Positions 7,816 through 15,252 of a DNA stretch of 39,320 nt are shown here, piece after piece. The position numbers and the translations under genes were made by a program. Each line of letters opens with the position of its first letter. Positions within the stretch are counted from its first letter, which is position 1. Origin of the DNA: Candidatus Aenigmatarchaeota archaeon (GTDB lineage Archaea > Aenigmatarchaeota > Aenigmatarchaeia > QMZP01); the NCBI GenBank assembly GCA_003663415.1, contig QMZY01000001.1, positions 1 to 39,320 on the forward strand, in the 5' to 3' direction. The notes beneath the pieces are model-generated. The model searched no databases, was not told where the DNA came from, and worked only from the letters and a program-made list of their open reading frames with translations.

Positions 7816-8592
7816 TTATATTTTGTTTATCTGCTTTTTAAATTCTTCAGCTTTTTCCCTAAGAATCTGCACAGATTTTTTCACTATATATTCCGGTTTT
7901 AATCCAGAAACAGACTCTACTCTGAAAATGAACTTGCTTTCATTTCCTTTAACCTCTATGCACCCGTCACCCATACACGCTTCACAAAGGTCGCACTGAA
8001 CAGGGTCAGAAATAACAAGCCTGCTTCCCTTTATTTCAAGCAAGCCTTTTGGGCACTTTTTAATAACTTTTTTCAAATCACATTTTGAATCTTTCACAGC
8101 AACTTCAGGAAAATACTGATAAGCAGCATTTGCCGCCTGCCATTTTGCATGTTCTTTTCCTCTCCCAAGAACAGCAACAGCCTCAAGCCTTAATTCCTGA
8201 TTTTCAAGAAGCTCAACTATAGGAAAATTAGGACTTGTTGGCATTACGTCTTTGTTTGATGATTTCATATCTTTTGAATAAACAGTACATGGGCCTTTTT
8301 TATCAATAACAAACACAACCTGACATAAAGGACAGCCCTTCCCTCCACATTTGCACTTGTCCATAAAATTGATTTTTTCAGGCTCAAATTTTAGCGGAAT
8401 CAACCCAAGCCTGTGAGCTATCATCTCATCAAACAAAGCAGAACTGTTCTCATGAAAATCAACCCATTCAATTGCCAGTGTAGGAATTTCAGAAATCATT
8501 ATTCTTCTTAATGCGTTTGCAAAAGCTGGTGTTGTCCCGTCAAGAAGGAAAACCAGCTTCTCTCCTTTTTTCTGAAGTATTTTGATTTTCAT
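7816..8592 (-). CDS. rpo3: DNA-directed RNA polymerase subunit D (Rpo3)
   Basis: This is the archaeal homologue of eukaryotic Rpb3/AC40 and the N-terminal half of bacterial alpha; with Rpo11 it forms the polymerase assembly platform. The N-terminus (DGTTPAFANALRRIMISEIPTLA) is the conserved alpha-type dimerisation motif. A CKCGGKGCPLC loop (Cys spacing 1-3-8-11) resembles the zinc loop of Rpb3. Domain 3 carries a ferredoxin-like insert with KKCP and CDLCEACMGDGC, the ligand set of the 4Fe-4S cluster seen in some archaeal Rpo3. At 258 aa it is full length. It is coupled to nusA by a 4-base overlap. Confidence 0.95.
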   Translation of the reverse strand: MKIKILQKKGEKLVFLLDGTTPAFANALRRIMISEIPTLAIEWVDFHENSSALFDEMIAHRLGLIPLKFEPEKINFMDKCKCGGKGCPLCQVVFVIDKKGPCTVYSKDMKSSNKDVMPTSPNFPIVELLENQELRLEAVAVLGRGKEHAKWQAANAAYQYFPEVAVKDSKCDLKKVIKKCPKGLLEIKGSRLVISDPVQCDLCEACMGDGCIEVKGNESKFIFRVESVSGLKPEYIVKKSVQILREKAEEFKKQINKI

Positions 8593-8993
8593 TTAACCCT
8601 CACGTTTTTTATTTTGAAGTGTCTTGCCATAAGCTCTCTTATGGCTTTTATATTGTTTCCGTTTTTTCCTATGACATTGACTTTATCCTCGTTGGGAATA
8701 CTTATGGTTATTACCCCATCATTTATTTCAATTGTTTTTATACTTGGTATCATGCCTTTTAAAAAAAATTCAAGGTTTTTGTAATATCCAAACACTTTGA
8801 CCTGTTTTCCAAGCTTTTTTTTAACATCTTTTATTACAGACCCGTTTTTTCCTATCACGAATCCGAGTTTTTTAGGGTCCACCACGAAATATATGCAGTT
8901 TTCTGTAATCAGACAGTCTTTTGCATTAACTTTTGTAAGTTTTTCAAATGCCGCCATCATTCTTATGGATTCTGTTTCAAGCTTTACTGTCAT
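8589..8993 (-). CDS. nusA: Archaeal NusA-like transcription factor (two KH domains)
   Basis: This short archaeal NusA of 134 aa lacks the bacterial N-terminal and S1 domains. Two KH domains are visible by their GxxG loops: VIGKNGSVIKDVKKKLG near residues 50-66 and VIGKNGNNIKAIREL near 107-121. It is thought to bind nascent RNA during elongation or termination. In most archaea it follows rpl30e after the RNA polymerase large-subunit genes. That L30e-NusA pair is retained here but placed between S8 and Rpo3. Confidence 0.9.
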   Translation of the reverse strand: MTVKLETESIRMMAAFEKLTKVNAKDCLITENCIYFVVDPKKLGFVIGKNGSVIKDVKKKLGKQVKVFGYYKNLEFFLKGMIPSIKTIEINDGVITISIPNEDKVNVIGKNGNNIKAIRELMARHFKIKNVRVK

Positions 8994-9030
8994 TTTATCA
9001 GTATAATTACTTTATTTAACCTTTTAAATA

Positions 9031-9285
9031 TTAGTTTTTTACTCCCACCATAAGTATGGTGAAAGGCTTACCGCACAGTTCGCCAAGCTGCTTTGAGTTG
9101 CCTTCGAAGCTTTTAACAGCAGTGTCTGAAATTTTTGAATAATACTCCAAATCTTTTTTTACGTTTTCAGGACAGTTTGAAGCATAAAAAATCATTCTGA
9201 GTTTTTTGTTTTTAAGAAACTTCATCACCCTTCTCGTGCCTATTATAAGCTTGTTCTCTTTCAAGGCTTCTTTTATCTCTTTCAT
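9031..9285 (-). CDS. rpl30e: 50S ribosomal protein L30e
   Basis: This is a member of the L7Ae/L30e/S12e RNA-binding fold. Typical features are KLIIGTRRVMKFLKNKKLRMIFYASNCP in the first half and the GKPFTILMVG segment at the end. At 84 aa it is slightly shorter than the usual 95-105. It is followed by nusA, as in the canonical archaeal RNA polymerase operon, and stands between S8 and NusA. Confidence 0.85.
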   Translation of the reverse strand: MKEIKEALKENKLIIGTRRVMKFLKNKKLRMIFYASNCPENVKKDLEYYSKISDTAVKSFEGNSKQLGELCGKPFTILMVGVKN

Positions 9286-9291
9286 AGTCCG

Positions 9292-9678
9292 CTAATAAAT
9301 ATAACACAGAAGCTTGCCGCCCGTGTTGTTCTTTTTTGCCTCCTTCTGGTCCATTATTCCTTTAGATGTTGTCAAAATCAAAACACCCACATTATAAGCA
9401 GGAAGGTATTTTTTTTCCCATTTAATCAGTTCTTTTCTTTTCACAGAAAACCTTGGTTTTATAACATTGCAGCTGTTTATTCTTCCCACCAGCTTTATTT
9501 TAAATTTGCCAGCTTTGCCGTCGTTTATGTAATCAAAACCGCCGATATAATTATGTTTGTGAACAACTTCCAACACGCCTTTAACAAGTTTTGACGCTGG
9601 CACAACGCACTCTTTTTTCCCTATAGACTCTGCGTTTTTTATGGTTGCAAAGACATCAGCCAAGATATCATGCCTCAT
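9292..9678 (-). CDS. rps8: 30S ribosomal protein S8
   Basis: S8 binds the central domain of 16S rRNA and is essential for platform assembly. The protein begins HDILADVFATIKNAESIGK and ends with the conserved LTTSKGIMDQKEA element. Its 128-residue length is normal. An AGGTGATAAA sequence precedes the start. In other archaea S8 is followed by L6, L32e, L19e, L18, S5, L30 and L15; here L30e follows directly. Confidence 0.95.
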   Translation of the reverse strand: MRHDILADVFATIKNAESIGKKECVVPASKLVKGVLEVVHKHNYIGGFDYINDGKAGKFKIKLVGRINSCNVIKPRFSVKRKELIKWEKKYLPAYNVGVLILTTSKGIMDQKEAKKNNTGGKLLCYIY

Positions 9679-9686
9679 TTTATCAC

Positions 9687-9908
9687 CTAATTATATTTCT
9701 TGAAACCCACTTTCTCAGCTTCCTCTCTGAAACACTGTCTGCAGTAAAGCAAACCATACTTTCTTATAACTCCTCTTGTTCTTCCGCACTTCCTGCATTT
9801 GTATACGTTTTTCCCAAACTTCCTTTTCTTAGGAGAGTTAAACTTCAAAAACCTTTTAAGTTTCACTTCCTTGTTTTCAATCTGTTTTTTAACCCTCTCG
9901 AAACTCAT
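9687..9908 (-). CDS. rps14: 30S ribosomal protein S14 (zinc-binding type)
   Basis: This is the small zinc-containing S14. Two CxxC pairs (CRKC and CRQC) bracket GRTRGVIRKYGLLY, followed by the typical end VGFKKYN. The frame is open back to 9938, but GGTGAG (9913-9918) is correctly spaced for the ATG at 9908, giving 73 aa with a basic N-terminal extension of about 30 residues. This start lies just beyond the L5 stop. Confidence 0.93.
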   Translation of the reverse strand: MSFERVKKQIENKEVKLKRFLKFNSPKKRKFGKNVYKCRKCGRTRGVIRKYGLLYCRQCFREEAEKVGFKKYN

Positions 9909-9909
9909 A

Positions 9910-10419
9910 TTACTCACCATTATCCATTTCAACTCCAAGATTTTTTTTCACCCACTCAACTGCTTCCTCTTTCCTTATCACCTGGTTTTTCCCTATTTTT
10001 CCGGGTCTTATCCTCCTTTTTTTCACTCTGTATCCAGGCTTTTCAAGCGTAACGCAAACATCCAATCCAAGCATACCGACATCAGGGTCATACCTCATCC
10101 CAGGAATATGAATGTATTCTTTTATGCCAAAGGAAAAATTTCCGCTTTCATCAAACTGCGAAGTTTTAAGCTTGTTTTCAACAGCAGCCAAAAGCTTTTT
10201 AAGCATTTCCATTGCTTCTTCACCCCGCAAAGTAACCTTAACCCCTATTGGCCTGTTTTTTGCCATAAACGTTGTTCTTTTTTTTGTTTTTGTTATAACA
10301 ACTTTTTTTCCTGATATAACCTCCATTATTTTTTTACACTTTTCCAGTTTGGGGCCAGCCTCTCCAGCGCCCATGTTCAGCGTCACTTTCTCAAGCCTTA
10401 CTTCTTGCATGGGATTCAT
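9910..10419 (-). CDS. rpl5: 50S ribosomal protein L5
   Basis: L5 binds 5S rRNA in the central protuberance. The sequence begins MNPMQEVRLEKVTLNMGAGE and contains KLEKCKKIMEVISGKKVVITKTKKR, both characteristic. The segment FGIKEYIHIPGMRYDPDVGMLGLDV is the conserved core of the second half. Its 169 aa are normal for archaea. The start overlaps the S4e stop by four bases. Confidence 0.95.
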   Translation of the reverse strand: MNPMQEVRLEKVTLNMGAGEAGPKLEKCKKIMEVISGKKVVITKTKKRTTFMAKNRPIGVKVTLRGEEAMEMLKKLLAAVENKLKTSQFDESGNFSFGIKEYIHIPGMRYDPDVGMLGLDVCVTLEKPGYRVKKRRIRPGKIGKNQVIRKEEAVEWVKKNLGVEMDNGE

Positions 10420-11114
10420 TTTGCCTCACCTTTCAAATCAGGATTTCCTACAATTATGTATTTTTTTGCCGTTTCTATCTCTTTTCCTTTTACATCTATT
10501 TTAACAACGCCTCTTTCAAGCATGGTTTTTCTTTTCTTTATCTCCTTTACCTTGCCTTTTAAGCCCTTGTTCCTTCCGCTCACAATCAATGCATCCGCGC
10601 CGGGTTCAAACTTAAAATGTTTTATTATTTTCTGGTCGGGCAATCCAATCAAAACAGAATCACCAACCTTATATACATCTTTTTCCACAAGAACATTTCT
10701 TCCGTCATGCAAATTCAATTGCGTCACACCGCCGTTCACAATTGTTTTTCCTGTAATTTTGCAAAGCTTTGCATTGGCCTTGCTTTTATCTATTTCCTCC
10801 AGACAAAGGCCGTGTTTGTTAACAGAAACCCTGAAGTGCTGCTTTGTATCAGGAATTTCAACAATATCCATCAGGCCTGTTGGAAACTTCGGGTCCTTTC
10901 TTGGTTTTTTGTCCACCAAAACCTTTCCTTCATTAAGTATTTTCTTAACTTCCAAACTGTTTTCAGCATAGTTGAGTATATCCCTTAACAAAACCTTTAA
11001 AGGTATGCACGTTTTTTTTGGATGCGGGCCAGGAGAAGGTGAAACTATGAATTTGTTTTCCTTTTTTGAAACGCGCCAAAACTTCGGTGCCAGTAACCTT
11101 TTCATATGGCTCAT
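10416..11114 (-). CDS. rps4e: 30S ribosomal protein S4e
   Basis: This is an archaeal/eukaryotic-specific small-subunit protein. An S4-like RNA-binding part (LLRDILNYAENSLEVKKILNEGKVLVDKK) is followed by the S4e central domain and a C-terminal KOW motif (GRNKGLKGKVKEI). The N-terminus HMKRLLAPKFWRVSKKENKF is diagnostic. The length is 232 aa. It overlaps L24 and L5 by four bases on each side, so the genes are tightly coupled. Confidence 0.96.
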   Translation of the reverse strand: MSHMKRLLAPKFWRVSKKENKFIVSPSPGPHPKKTCIPLKVLLRDILNYAENSLEVKKILNEGKVLVDKKPRKDPKFPTGLMDIVEIPDTKQHFRVSVNKHGLCLEEIDKSKANAKLCKITGKTIVNGGVTQLNLHDGRNVLVEKDVYKVGDSVLIGLPDQKIIKHFKFEPGADALIVSGRNKGLKGKVKEIKKRKTMLERGVVKIDVKGKEIETAKKYIIVGNPDLKGEAK

Positions 11115-11515
11115 TCTTTCACACTCGCTGTTTTAGTTCCTCTTTCCAGCGCTTCCAATCTTTTCTTATCATCCAAATTCAATTTAACAATCATAAGGTT
11201 TGATGACCTTAGAGGTTTCAAGACTTCAGAGCCGTCAGCTTTCTTAACCTTTAAATCTTCAATATATATTTTAAGATCCCTTAAATTTACTTTCTCCACA
11301 ACGCCCTTAAAACCCCTAAACTCGCCTCTCATAACCTTAACCTCATCTCCCTTTCTTAAGGGAAAAGACCTTTTTCCAAACCTCTCTCTAAGCTCTGGAG
11401 AAAGGTGGGCAGAGACAAACTTTCTTCTGATATGTAAAGGAGCGTTGTATCTATATTTTCTCTGTTTTCTTGGTTGCTTGCTTCTTATCCATTTTGATGA
11501 CCATTCCTTCCTCAT
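11111..11515 (-). CDS. rpl24: 50S ribosomal protein L24 (L26e family)
   Basis: This is an assembly-initiator protein near the exit tunnel. The N-terminal KQPRKQRKYRYNAPLHIRRKF and the following LSPELRERFGKRSFPLRKGDEVKVMRG form the archaeal L24/L26e signature with a KOW motif. The length is 134 aa. A long basic N-terminal tract (about residues 1-30) is expected for rRNA contact. It overlaps S4e by four bases. Confidence 0.95.
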   Translation of the reverse strand: MRKEWSSKWIRSKQPRKQRKYRYNAPLHIRRKFVSAHLSPELRERFGKRSFPLRKGDEVKVMRGEFRGFKGVVEKVNLRDLKIYIEDLKVKKADGSEVLKPLRSSNLMIVKLNLDDKKRLEALERGTKTASVKE

Positions 11516-11523
11516 TCCATCAC

Positions 11524-11922
11524 CTAAACTATAATGCTTGCTATTTTCCCTATTGCAGGAAACCTTTCAACAACCTCTCTTGCAACAGGACCTTTGATAA
11601 GCGTGCCTTTTGGTTCAAACTTCTCAGTAACCAAAACAGCAGCATTATCCTCAAACAATATCCTCATACCGTTTGCTCTTCTGTACTCTTTTCTCTGTCT
11701 TATTATTACAGCTCTCTGAACTTCATGCATAACCTTTTGAGAACCTTTCAAAACCTTGCAAGACACAATACTTGCGACACCAGCTGTTGGTTTTGTTCTT
11801 CTCTTTCCCTTGAACCCTCTTACAGCTATGATTTCCAACACCTTTGCGCCGCTGTTATCAGCGCATACCAAACTTGCTCCTACAGGAAGGGTTTTTGTGA
11901 TTTTGGCGCTTATCGCTTTCAT
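11524..11922 (-). CDS. rpl14: 50S ribosomal protein L14
   Basis: L14 forms inter-subunit bridges and binds initiation factor-related proteins. LVCADNSGAKVLEIIAVRGFKGKRRT and the closing TLIKGPVAREVVERFPAIGKIASIIV are typical. The frame is open to 11958, but an AGGTGA sequence lies just before the ATG at 11922, giving the standard 132 aa, so the longer form is rejected. The start is five bases before the S17 stop codon's last base on this strand, so there is almost no intergenic space. Confidence 0.95.
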   Translation of the reverse strand: MKAISAKITKTLPVGASLVCADNSGAKVLEIIAVRGFKGKRRTKPTAGVASIVSCKVLKGSQKVMHEVQRAVIIRQRKEYRRANGMRILFEDNAAVLVTEKFEPKGTLIKGPVAREVVERFPAIGKIASIIV

Positions 11923-11926
11923 TCCG

Positions 11927-12262
11927 TCACCTTTCCAAATCCTTTTGAAAACCAACAACCACGAACTTTTTTGTTTTTGATAAAGGCCTGCATTCAGCTA
12001 TCACAACCTTATCTCCTTCCTTCGCCCTTATACATCTTGGGTTGTGCGCTGTAACTCTTGTTTTTCTCCTTTCATACCTTTCGTATTTTTTAACAAACCT
12101 GTGATATCCCCATTCAACAATAACAGTTCTTCTGGATTTTGCTGATTTTACCTCGCCTTGAAAAACCCTGCCTCTAACTGAAAGCGTTCCGTGCCAGGGA
12201 CACTTCTTATCTTCACATTCCCTTTCTGGTGGTTTTATAGGTATACCTATATACTTTTTCAT
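11927..12262 (-). CDS. rps17: 30S ribosomal protein S17
   Basis: This is a primary 16S rRNA binding OB-fold protein. RVFQGEVKSAKSRRTVIVEWGYHRFVKKYERYERRKTRVTAHNP is the S17 core. The archaeal N-terminal extension carries a CxxxxCPWHG pair (CEDKKCPWHG). The length is 111 aa. It is preceded by a 130-base non-coding stretch with a promoter and a long hairpin, so a new transcript probably begins here. Confidence 0.95.
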   Translation of the reverse strand: MKKYIGIPIKPPERECEDKKCPWHGTLSVRGRVFQGEVKSAKSRRTVIVEWGYHRFVKKYERYERRKTRVTAHNPRCIRAKEGDKVVIAECRPLSKTKKFVVVGFQKDLER

Positions 12263-12278
12263 ATCAAACCCTGTTAAT

Positions 12279-12354
12279 TATACAGAACCGAGTCAGCCTC
12301 TCTACCTTCTTCATACCAGAGTATGAAGGTAGGTAACTCAGCTCCTGTACTATA
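12279..12354 (-). ncRNA. Candidate structured leader RNA upstream of rps17
   Basis: This segment folds into an imperfect long hairpin. The apical stem pairs 12302-12316 with 12321-12332 (12 bp with a 3-nt insertion on one arm, 4-nt loop). A middle stem pairs 12290-12293 with 12336-12339. The basal stem pairs 12281-12285 with 12345-12349. A TATA box (12371-12385) would place the minus-strand start near 12352, at the base of the hairpin, so it would begin the rps17 mRNA. On the plus strand an ACA lies three to six bases past the basal stem, so an H/ACA-type guide is an alternative but weaker reading. Confidence 0.45.
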
Positions 12355-12370
12355 CAAAGAATAAGAGCGT

Positions 12371-12385
12371 TATATATTTATAAAC
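12371..12385 (-). promoter_or_regulatory. TATA box for the rps17 transcript
   Basis: Read on the minus strand this is GTTTATAAATATATA, one of the best TATA matches in the window. It sits between Rpp29 and S17 and predicts a start near 12352, giving a leader of about 90 bases where most genes in the window appear leaderless. Confidence 0.6.
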
Positions 12386-12392
12386 TTAATGG

Positions 12393-12671
12393 TTACCATG
12401 TTTTCTGTTTTTTCTTCACCCTGTCTTCTGGTCTTGCTACCAAAACCTTTCCGTTAACTCTGACCCGTTCACCAGAGGGCAAGTAAAAAGAAAAAACGCA
12501 CTGGTCTTTTGGAAGCCTTTTAAGACCTTTTTTTGTTTCTATAATTAGCGTGTTTTTTGTTTCATCTATAACTTTCCCTTCTATACCAACTTGATACTTG
12601 TTTTTCGACTCGCTTACTTTTACCTTTAAACCAATAAGTTCATGTTTTATCAAATTCTTTGGAGTTATCAT
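12393..12671 (-). CDS. rnp1: RNase P protein component 1 (Rpp29/Rnp1)
   Basis: This is a protein subunit of archaeal RNase P, which removes 5' leaders from pre-tRNAs. The OB-like Sm-type core is visible: LIKHELIGLKVKVSES, then GKVIDETKNTLIIETKKGLKRLPK. It usually lies between aIF1/SUI1 and S17 in archaeal ribosomal operons, and that context is kept. At 92 aa it is typical. Confidence 0.93.
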   Translation of the reverse strand: MITPKNLIKHELIGLKVKVSESKNKYQVGIEGKVIDETKNTLIIETKKGLKRLPKDQCVFSFYLPSGERVRVNGKVLVARPEDRVKKKQKTW

Positions 12672-12675
12672 ATAA

Positions 12676-12981
12676 TTATAGAATTTCTATCTGGTCTTCC
12701 TGAAAACCAAGGCTTATGAGAATGTTTTTAATTCTTGTTTTGTGCTCGCCCTGAAGTTCTATATTATTGTTTTTTATTGTTCCGCCGCAAGCAAGTTTTT
12801 GTTTCATCTGCTTAAGTATTTTTTTGGCATCTATGTCTTTGCTCAGGCCTTCAATTATTGTAACTGTCTTTCCATAGCGTTTTTTTTCATTGAAAACCCG
12901 TATTTTTTCTTTTTCTTTTGCTATTGTTTCACAAATACAAAGTTCTTTCGGAAGCCCGCACTTGTCGCATATTTTGCTCAT
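12676..12981 (-). CDS. Translation initiation factor aIF1 (SUI1 family)
   Basis: This is the archaeal homologue of eIF1, which monitors start-codon selection on the small subunit. The SUI1 fold is evident in KTVTIIEGLSKDIDAKKILKQMKQKLACGGTIK, including the CGGT turn. An N-terminal CxxCGxxxxxCxC element (CDKCGLPKELCIC) could bind zinc. The length is 101 aa. It overlaps L29 by four bases. Confidence 0.94.
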   Translation of the reverse strand: MSKICDKCGLPKELCICETIAKEKEKIRVFNEKKRYGKTVTIIEGLSKDIDAKKILKQMKQKLACGGTIKNNNIELQGEHKTRIKNILISLGFQEDQIEIL

Positions 12982-13187
12982 TTCTTTTTCCTGACCTCCT
13001 CCTTTTGTATAGTAAGAATTCTTGCTATAGTTCTTTTTATTTCCTTTAATTTTCCAGCAGAAGCAGGAGAACTGCCCATTTTTATATTTGCTTTTTCTTT
13101 TGCAAACTCAAGCCTGAGTTCTTTTAATTTTTTTTCCCTTTCTGTTTTGTTCAGTTTTCTCACATCTTTTGCTTTTATTACAGCCAT
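12978..13187 (-). CDS. rpl29: 50S ribosomal protein L29
   Basis: L29 is a short two-helix protein at the tunnel exit. KDVRKLNKTEREKKLKELRLEFAKEKAN is the first helix pair, and IKRTIARILTIQKEE is the conserved C-terminal element. At 69 aa the size is as expected. It follows S3, as in nearly all archaea. Confidence 0.93.
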   Translation of the reverse strand: MAVIKAKDVRKLNKTEREKKLKELRLEFAKEKANIKMGSSPASAGKLKEIKRTIARILTIQKEEVRKKK

Positions 13188-13202
13188 AGCTTTATTTTAT
13201 AA

Positions 13203-13811
13203 TTATTTTATTCCTTTTTTATCTTTTACTTCCTTTATCTCTCCGTCAATATCCATAAAACTTTTCATTATCTTTACTGTTATCCCTATTTTTCCCGGTT
13301 TTGTGTTTGCTTCCTCAAAACCGACATCTACCAGATCTTTAGCAGGCTGACCGCAGTGTTTGATATGACCAGCTACGAATTTTGATGTCATTGCTTTACC
13401 GCTTGTAATCCTTCCGGCAATCTTTATCATTGCACCAACAGCACCTGCGTCCATTATCCTTTTCAACGCAAGGTTTCCTATTTTTTTATGGTTATAGCCC
13501 CTTTCCAATGCAGATGCTATTTGTTTTGCCACTATTTTTGCATCCAAATTAGGATTTTTTATTGATTTCACATCCAGCTCTGGGTTTTCCAGGCCAAATC
13601 TTTCTTTTATGGCTTCTGTCATTTCATTAATGTTCCTGCCGCCCCTTCCTATAATCCTCCCCGGCTTGTTGGTGTAAATAACTATTTTTATCCCAAGAGG
13701 AGTTCTTTGCAATTCTGTTCTGGAATAATCGCCCACAGGAAAGTTGTTTCTGATAAATTTTTCAATTTCAACCTCTTTCAAGCCCTGTTTTATAAAATAT
13801 TCGTTGAGCAT
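13203..13811 (-). CDS. rps3: 30S ribosomal protein S3
   Basis: S3 lies at the mRNA entry channel. The KH domain has the GRIIGRGGRNINEMTE loop near residues 50-70. The second half includes the conserved GRITSGKAMTSKFVAG segment. At 202 aa it lacks the long basic C-terminal extension of some archaeal S3. It overlaps L22 by one base. Confidence 0.95.
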   Translation of the reverse strand: MLNEYFIKQGLKEVEIEKFIRNNFPVGDYSRTELQRTPLGIKIVIYTNKPGRIIGRGGRNINEMTEAIKERFGLENPELDVKSIKNPNLDAKIVAKQIASALERGYNHKKIGNLALKRIMDAGAVGAMIKIAGRITSGKAMTSKFVAGHIKHCGQPAKDLVDVGFEEANTKPGKIGITVKIMKSFMDIDGEIKEVKDKKGIK

Positions 13812-14203
13812 TATTTCTCCTCCAAAAATATCTGTATGTTTGTCATTTTTCTTTTTGTTCCCCTAAGCTTAAGCCTTCTCGGTCTCCAGAACGTAAACCC
13901 TTTATGTGAAGATGCCTTAACTATCATTTTTTCAAGCTCAAGTCCTTTGAATTCTGCATTTTTTTCAGCGCTTTCAAGCAGTTTAAGCAGAGTTCTGGAT
14001 ATGTTTGTGTAATATTTTCCGTTGATGCTTCTTTTTTGTGTTATCAGGTCTTCAAGCAACCTCTTTGCTTTTTTTAACGGCTTTCCGTTTATCTCCCTGC
14101 AAATCTTTACTGAGTTTTTTGTTGAAATCCTCAAAGCTCTGCCATAAACCTTAACAGATTTCTGCGGTTTGGGATTCATAACATATCTAAACATATTCAT
14201 CAC
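13811..14203 (-). CDS. rpl22: 50S ribosomal protein L22
   Basis: L22 lines the exit tunnel through its beta-hairpin. ICREINGKPLKKAKRLLEDLI and the C-terminal RRLKLRGTKRKMTNIQI are characteristic. At 130 aa it is slightly shorter than the usual archaeal 150. It overlaps S19 by four bases. The start could be either of the first two Met residues. Confidence 0.93.
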   Translation of the reverse strand: MMNMFRYVMNPKPQKSVKVYGRALRISTKNSVKICREINGKPLKKAKRLLEDLITQKRSINGKYYTNISRTLLKLLESAEKNAEFKGLELEKMIVKASSHKGFTFWRPRRLKLRGTKRKMTNIQIFLEEK

Positions 14204-14580
14204 TTCAATGGTATATACTTAGACGATCTTGTTGCACCGAAACCGGGCGCAGAATGTTTAACCTGCTTCCTTGTTAATGCAAACTCTCCAAGTCTGTGAC
14301 CGAGCATTTCAGGTTTTATCTCAACAGGAACAAATTCTTTTCCGTTGTAAACGCCAATCTTAACGCCTATCATTTCAGGAACAATAACCATATCTCTGTG
14401 GTGCGTTTTATGGAATTTGTTTGGGTTTTTTCTTATGTTTTCCAAAAACTTTTTCTGTTCCTCTGTGAATCCTCTCTTGAGGCTTCTCCTTATCCTTGCC
14501 GTGGCTATTTTTGCAAATTCTTCTATGCTCATTTTCTTTATCTCCTTTTTGTCAAATCCCTTATAACCAATTCTTTCCAT
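14200..14580 (-). CDS. rps19: 30S ribosomal protein S19
   Basis: S19 sits in the head of the small subunit. KTHHRDMVIVPEMIGVKIGVYNGKEFVPVEIKPEMLGHRLGEFALTRK is the conserved core, and the archaeal-type N-terminal extension of about 55 residues precedes it. The length is 126 aa. The gene begins one base after the L2 stop. Confidence 0.95.
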   Translation of the reverse strand: MERIGYKGFDKKEIKKMSIEEFAKIATARIRRSLKRGFTEEQKKFLENIRKNPNKFHKTHHRDMVIVPEMIGVKIGVYNGKEFVPVEIKPEMLGHRLGEFALTRKQVKHSAPGFGATRSSKYIPLK

Positions 14581-14581
14581 T

Positions 14582-15250
14582 TTATCTCCTCTTGCCTGTT
14601 TTCTTTGCTGCTAAAGACCCAACCTTTCTTCCCGGCGGAGCGTGCCTTGAAACTGTTTTAGCTCTTCCAAGACCAGTGTAACCGCTGCCAAACGGATGGT
14701 CTACAGCATTCATTGCAACGCCGGACGTTCTTGGATAAAGCTTTCCTCTTGCGTGCATGGCATGCCATTTTTTACCTGCTTTAATCACAGGCTTTTCATT
14801 TCTTCCTTCGCCTGCAGGCACACCAACAGTTACCATACATTCTGGGTGCAACTTTATCTTTTTCTTTGAAGGCAATTGAACTATACACTCTTTCTCTGTT
14901 TTTGAAACAATCACAGCACCGCTTCCCGGTGCCCTGCAAAGCTTGGGACCCGAGTTAGGGGAAGTTTCTAAACATGAAATTTTTTCACCTTCGCTCACGT
15001 TTTGCAAAGAAGTGACATAGGTTTTTACCTCATCTCCAACTTTCATTCCGTCCATGGCTATTATATATCCTGTTGTGTTGTCTTCATATTTTATCTCAGC
15101 CAAAGGAGCATCCCTTTTCGGGTCCCTTATAATATCTTTTACAACCCCGTTCATTTTTTTATACATAACCTTGGGTTTAAATGAATACTCAGGAACCCTG
15201 TATGTGGGAGAACCCCTTCCTCTTCTCTGCTGAATTATTCTCTTTCCCAT
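14582..15250 (-). CDS. rpl2: 50S ribosomal protein L2
   Basis: L2 is required for subunit association and peptidyl-transferase function. The catalytically important C-terminal region (SGVAMNAVDHPFGSG) contains the conserved His near residue 185. The N-terminal part (RRGRGSPTYRVPEYSFKPKV) is of archaeal type. The length is 222 aa. S11 lies immediately upstream instead of the usual L23, because the L3-L4-L23 group is displaced. Confidence 0.96.
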   Translation of the reverse strand: MGKRIIQQRRGRGSPTYRVPEYSFKPKVMYKKMNGVVKDIIRDPKRDAPLAEIKYEDNTTGYIIAMDGMKVGDEVKTYVTSLQNVSEGEKISCLETSPNSGPKLCRAPGSGAVIVSKTEKECIVQLPSKKKIKLHPECMVTVGVPAGEGRNEKPVIKAGKKWHAMHARGKLYPRTSGVAMNAVDHPFGSGYTGLGRAKTVSRHAPPGRKVGSLAAKKTGKRR

Positions 15251-15252
15251 AT

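Noticed and set aside
9645..10504. Several plus-strand open frames across the ribosomal genes
   Set aside because: They are antisense shadows of S8, S14, L5 and S4e, whose protein sequences are unmistakable.
11923..11958. Longer N-termini for L14, S14 and L4
   Set aside because: In each case the shorter start has a proper ribosome-binding site or TATA spacing, and matches the family's N-terminus.
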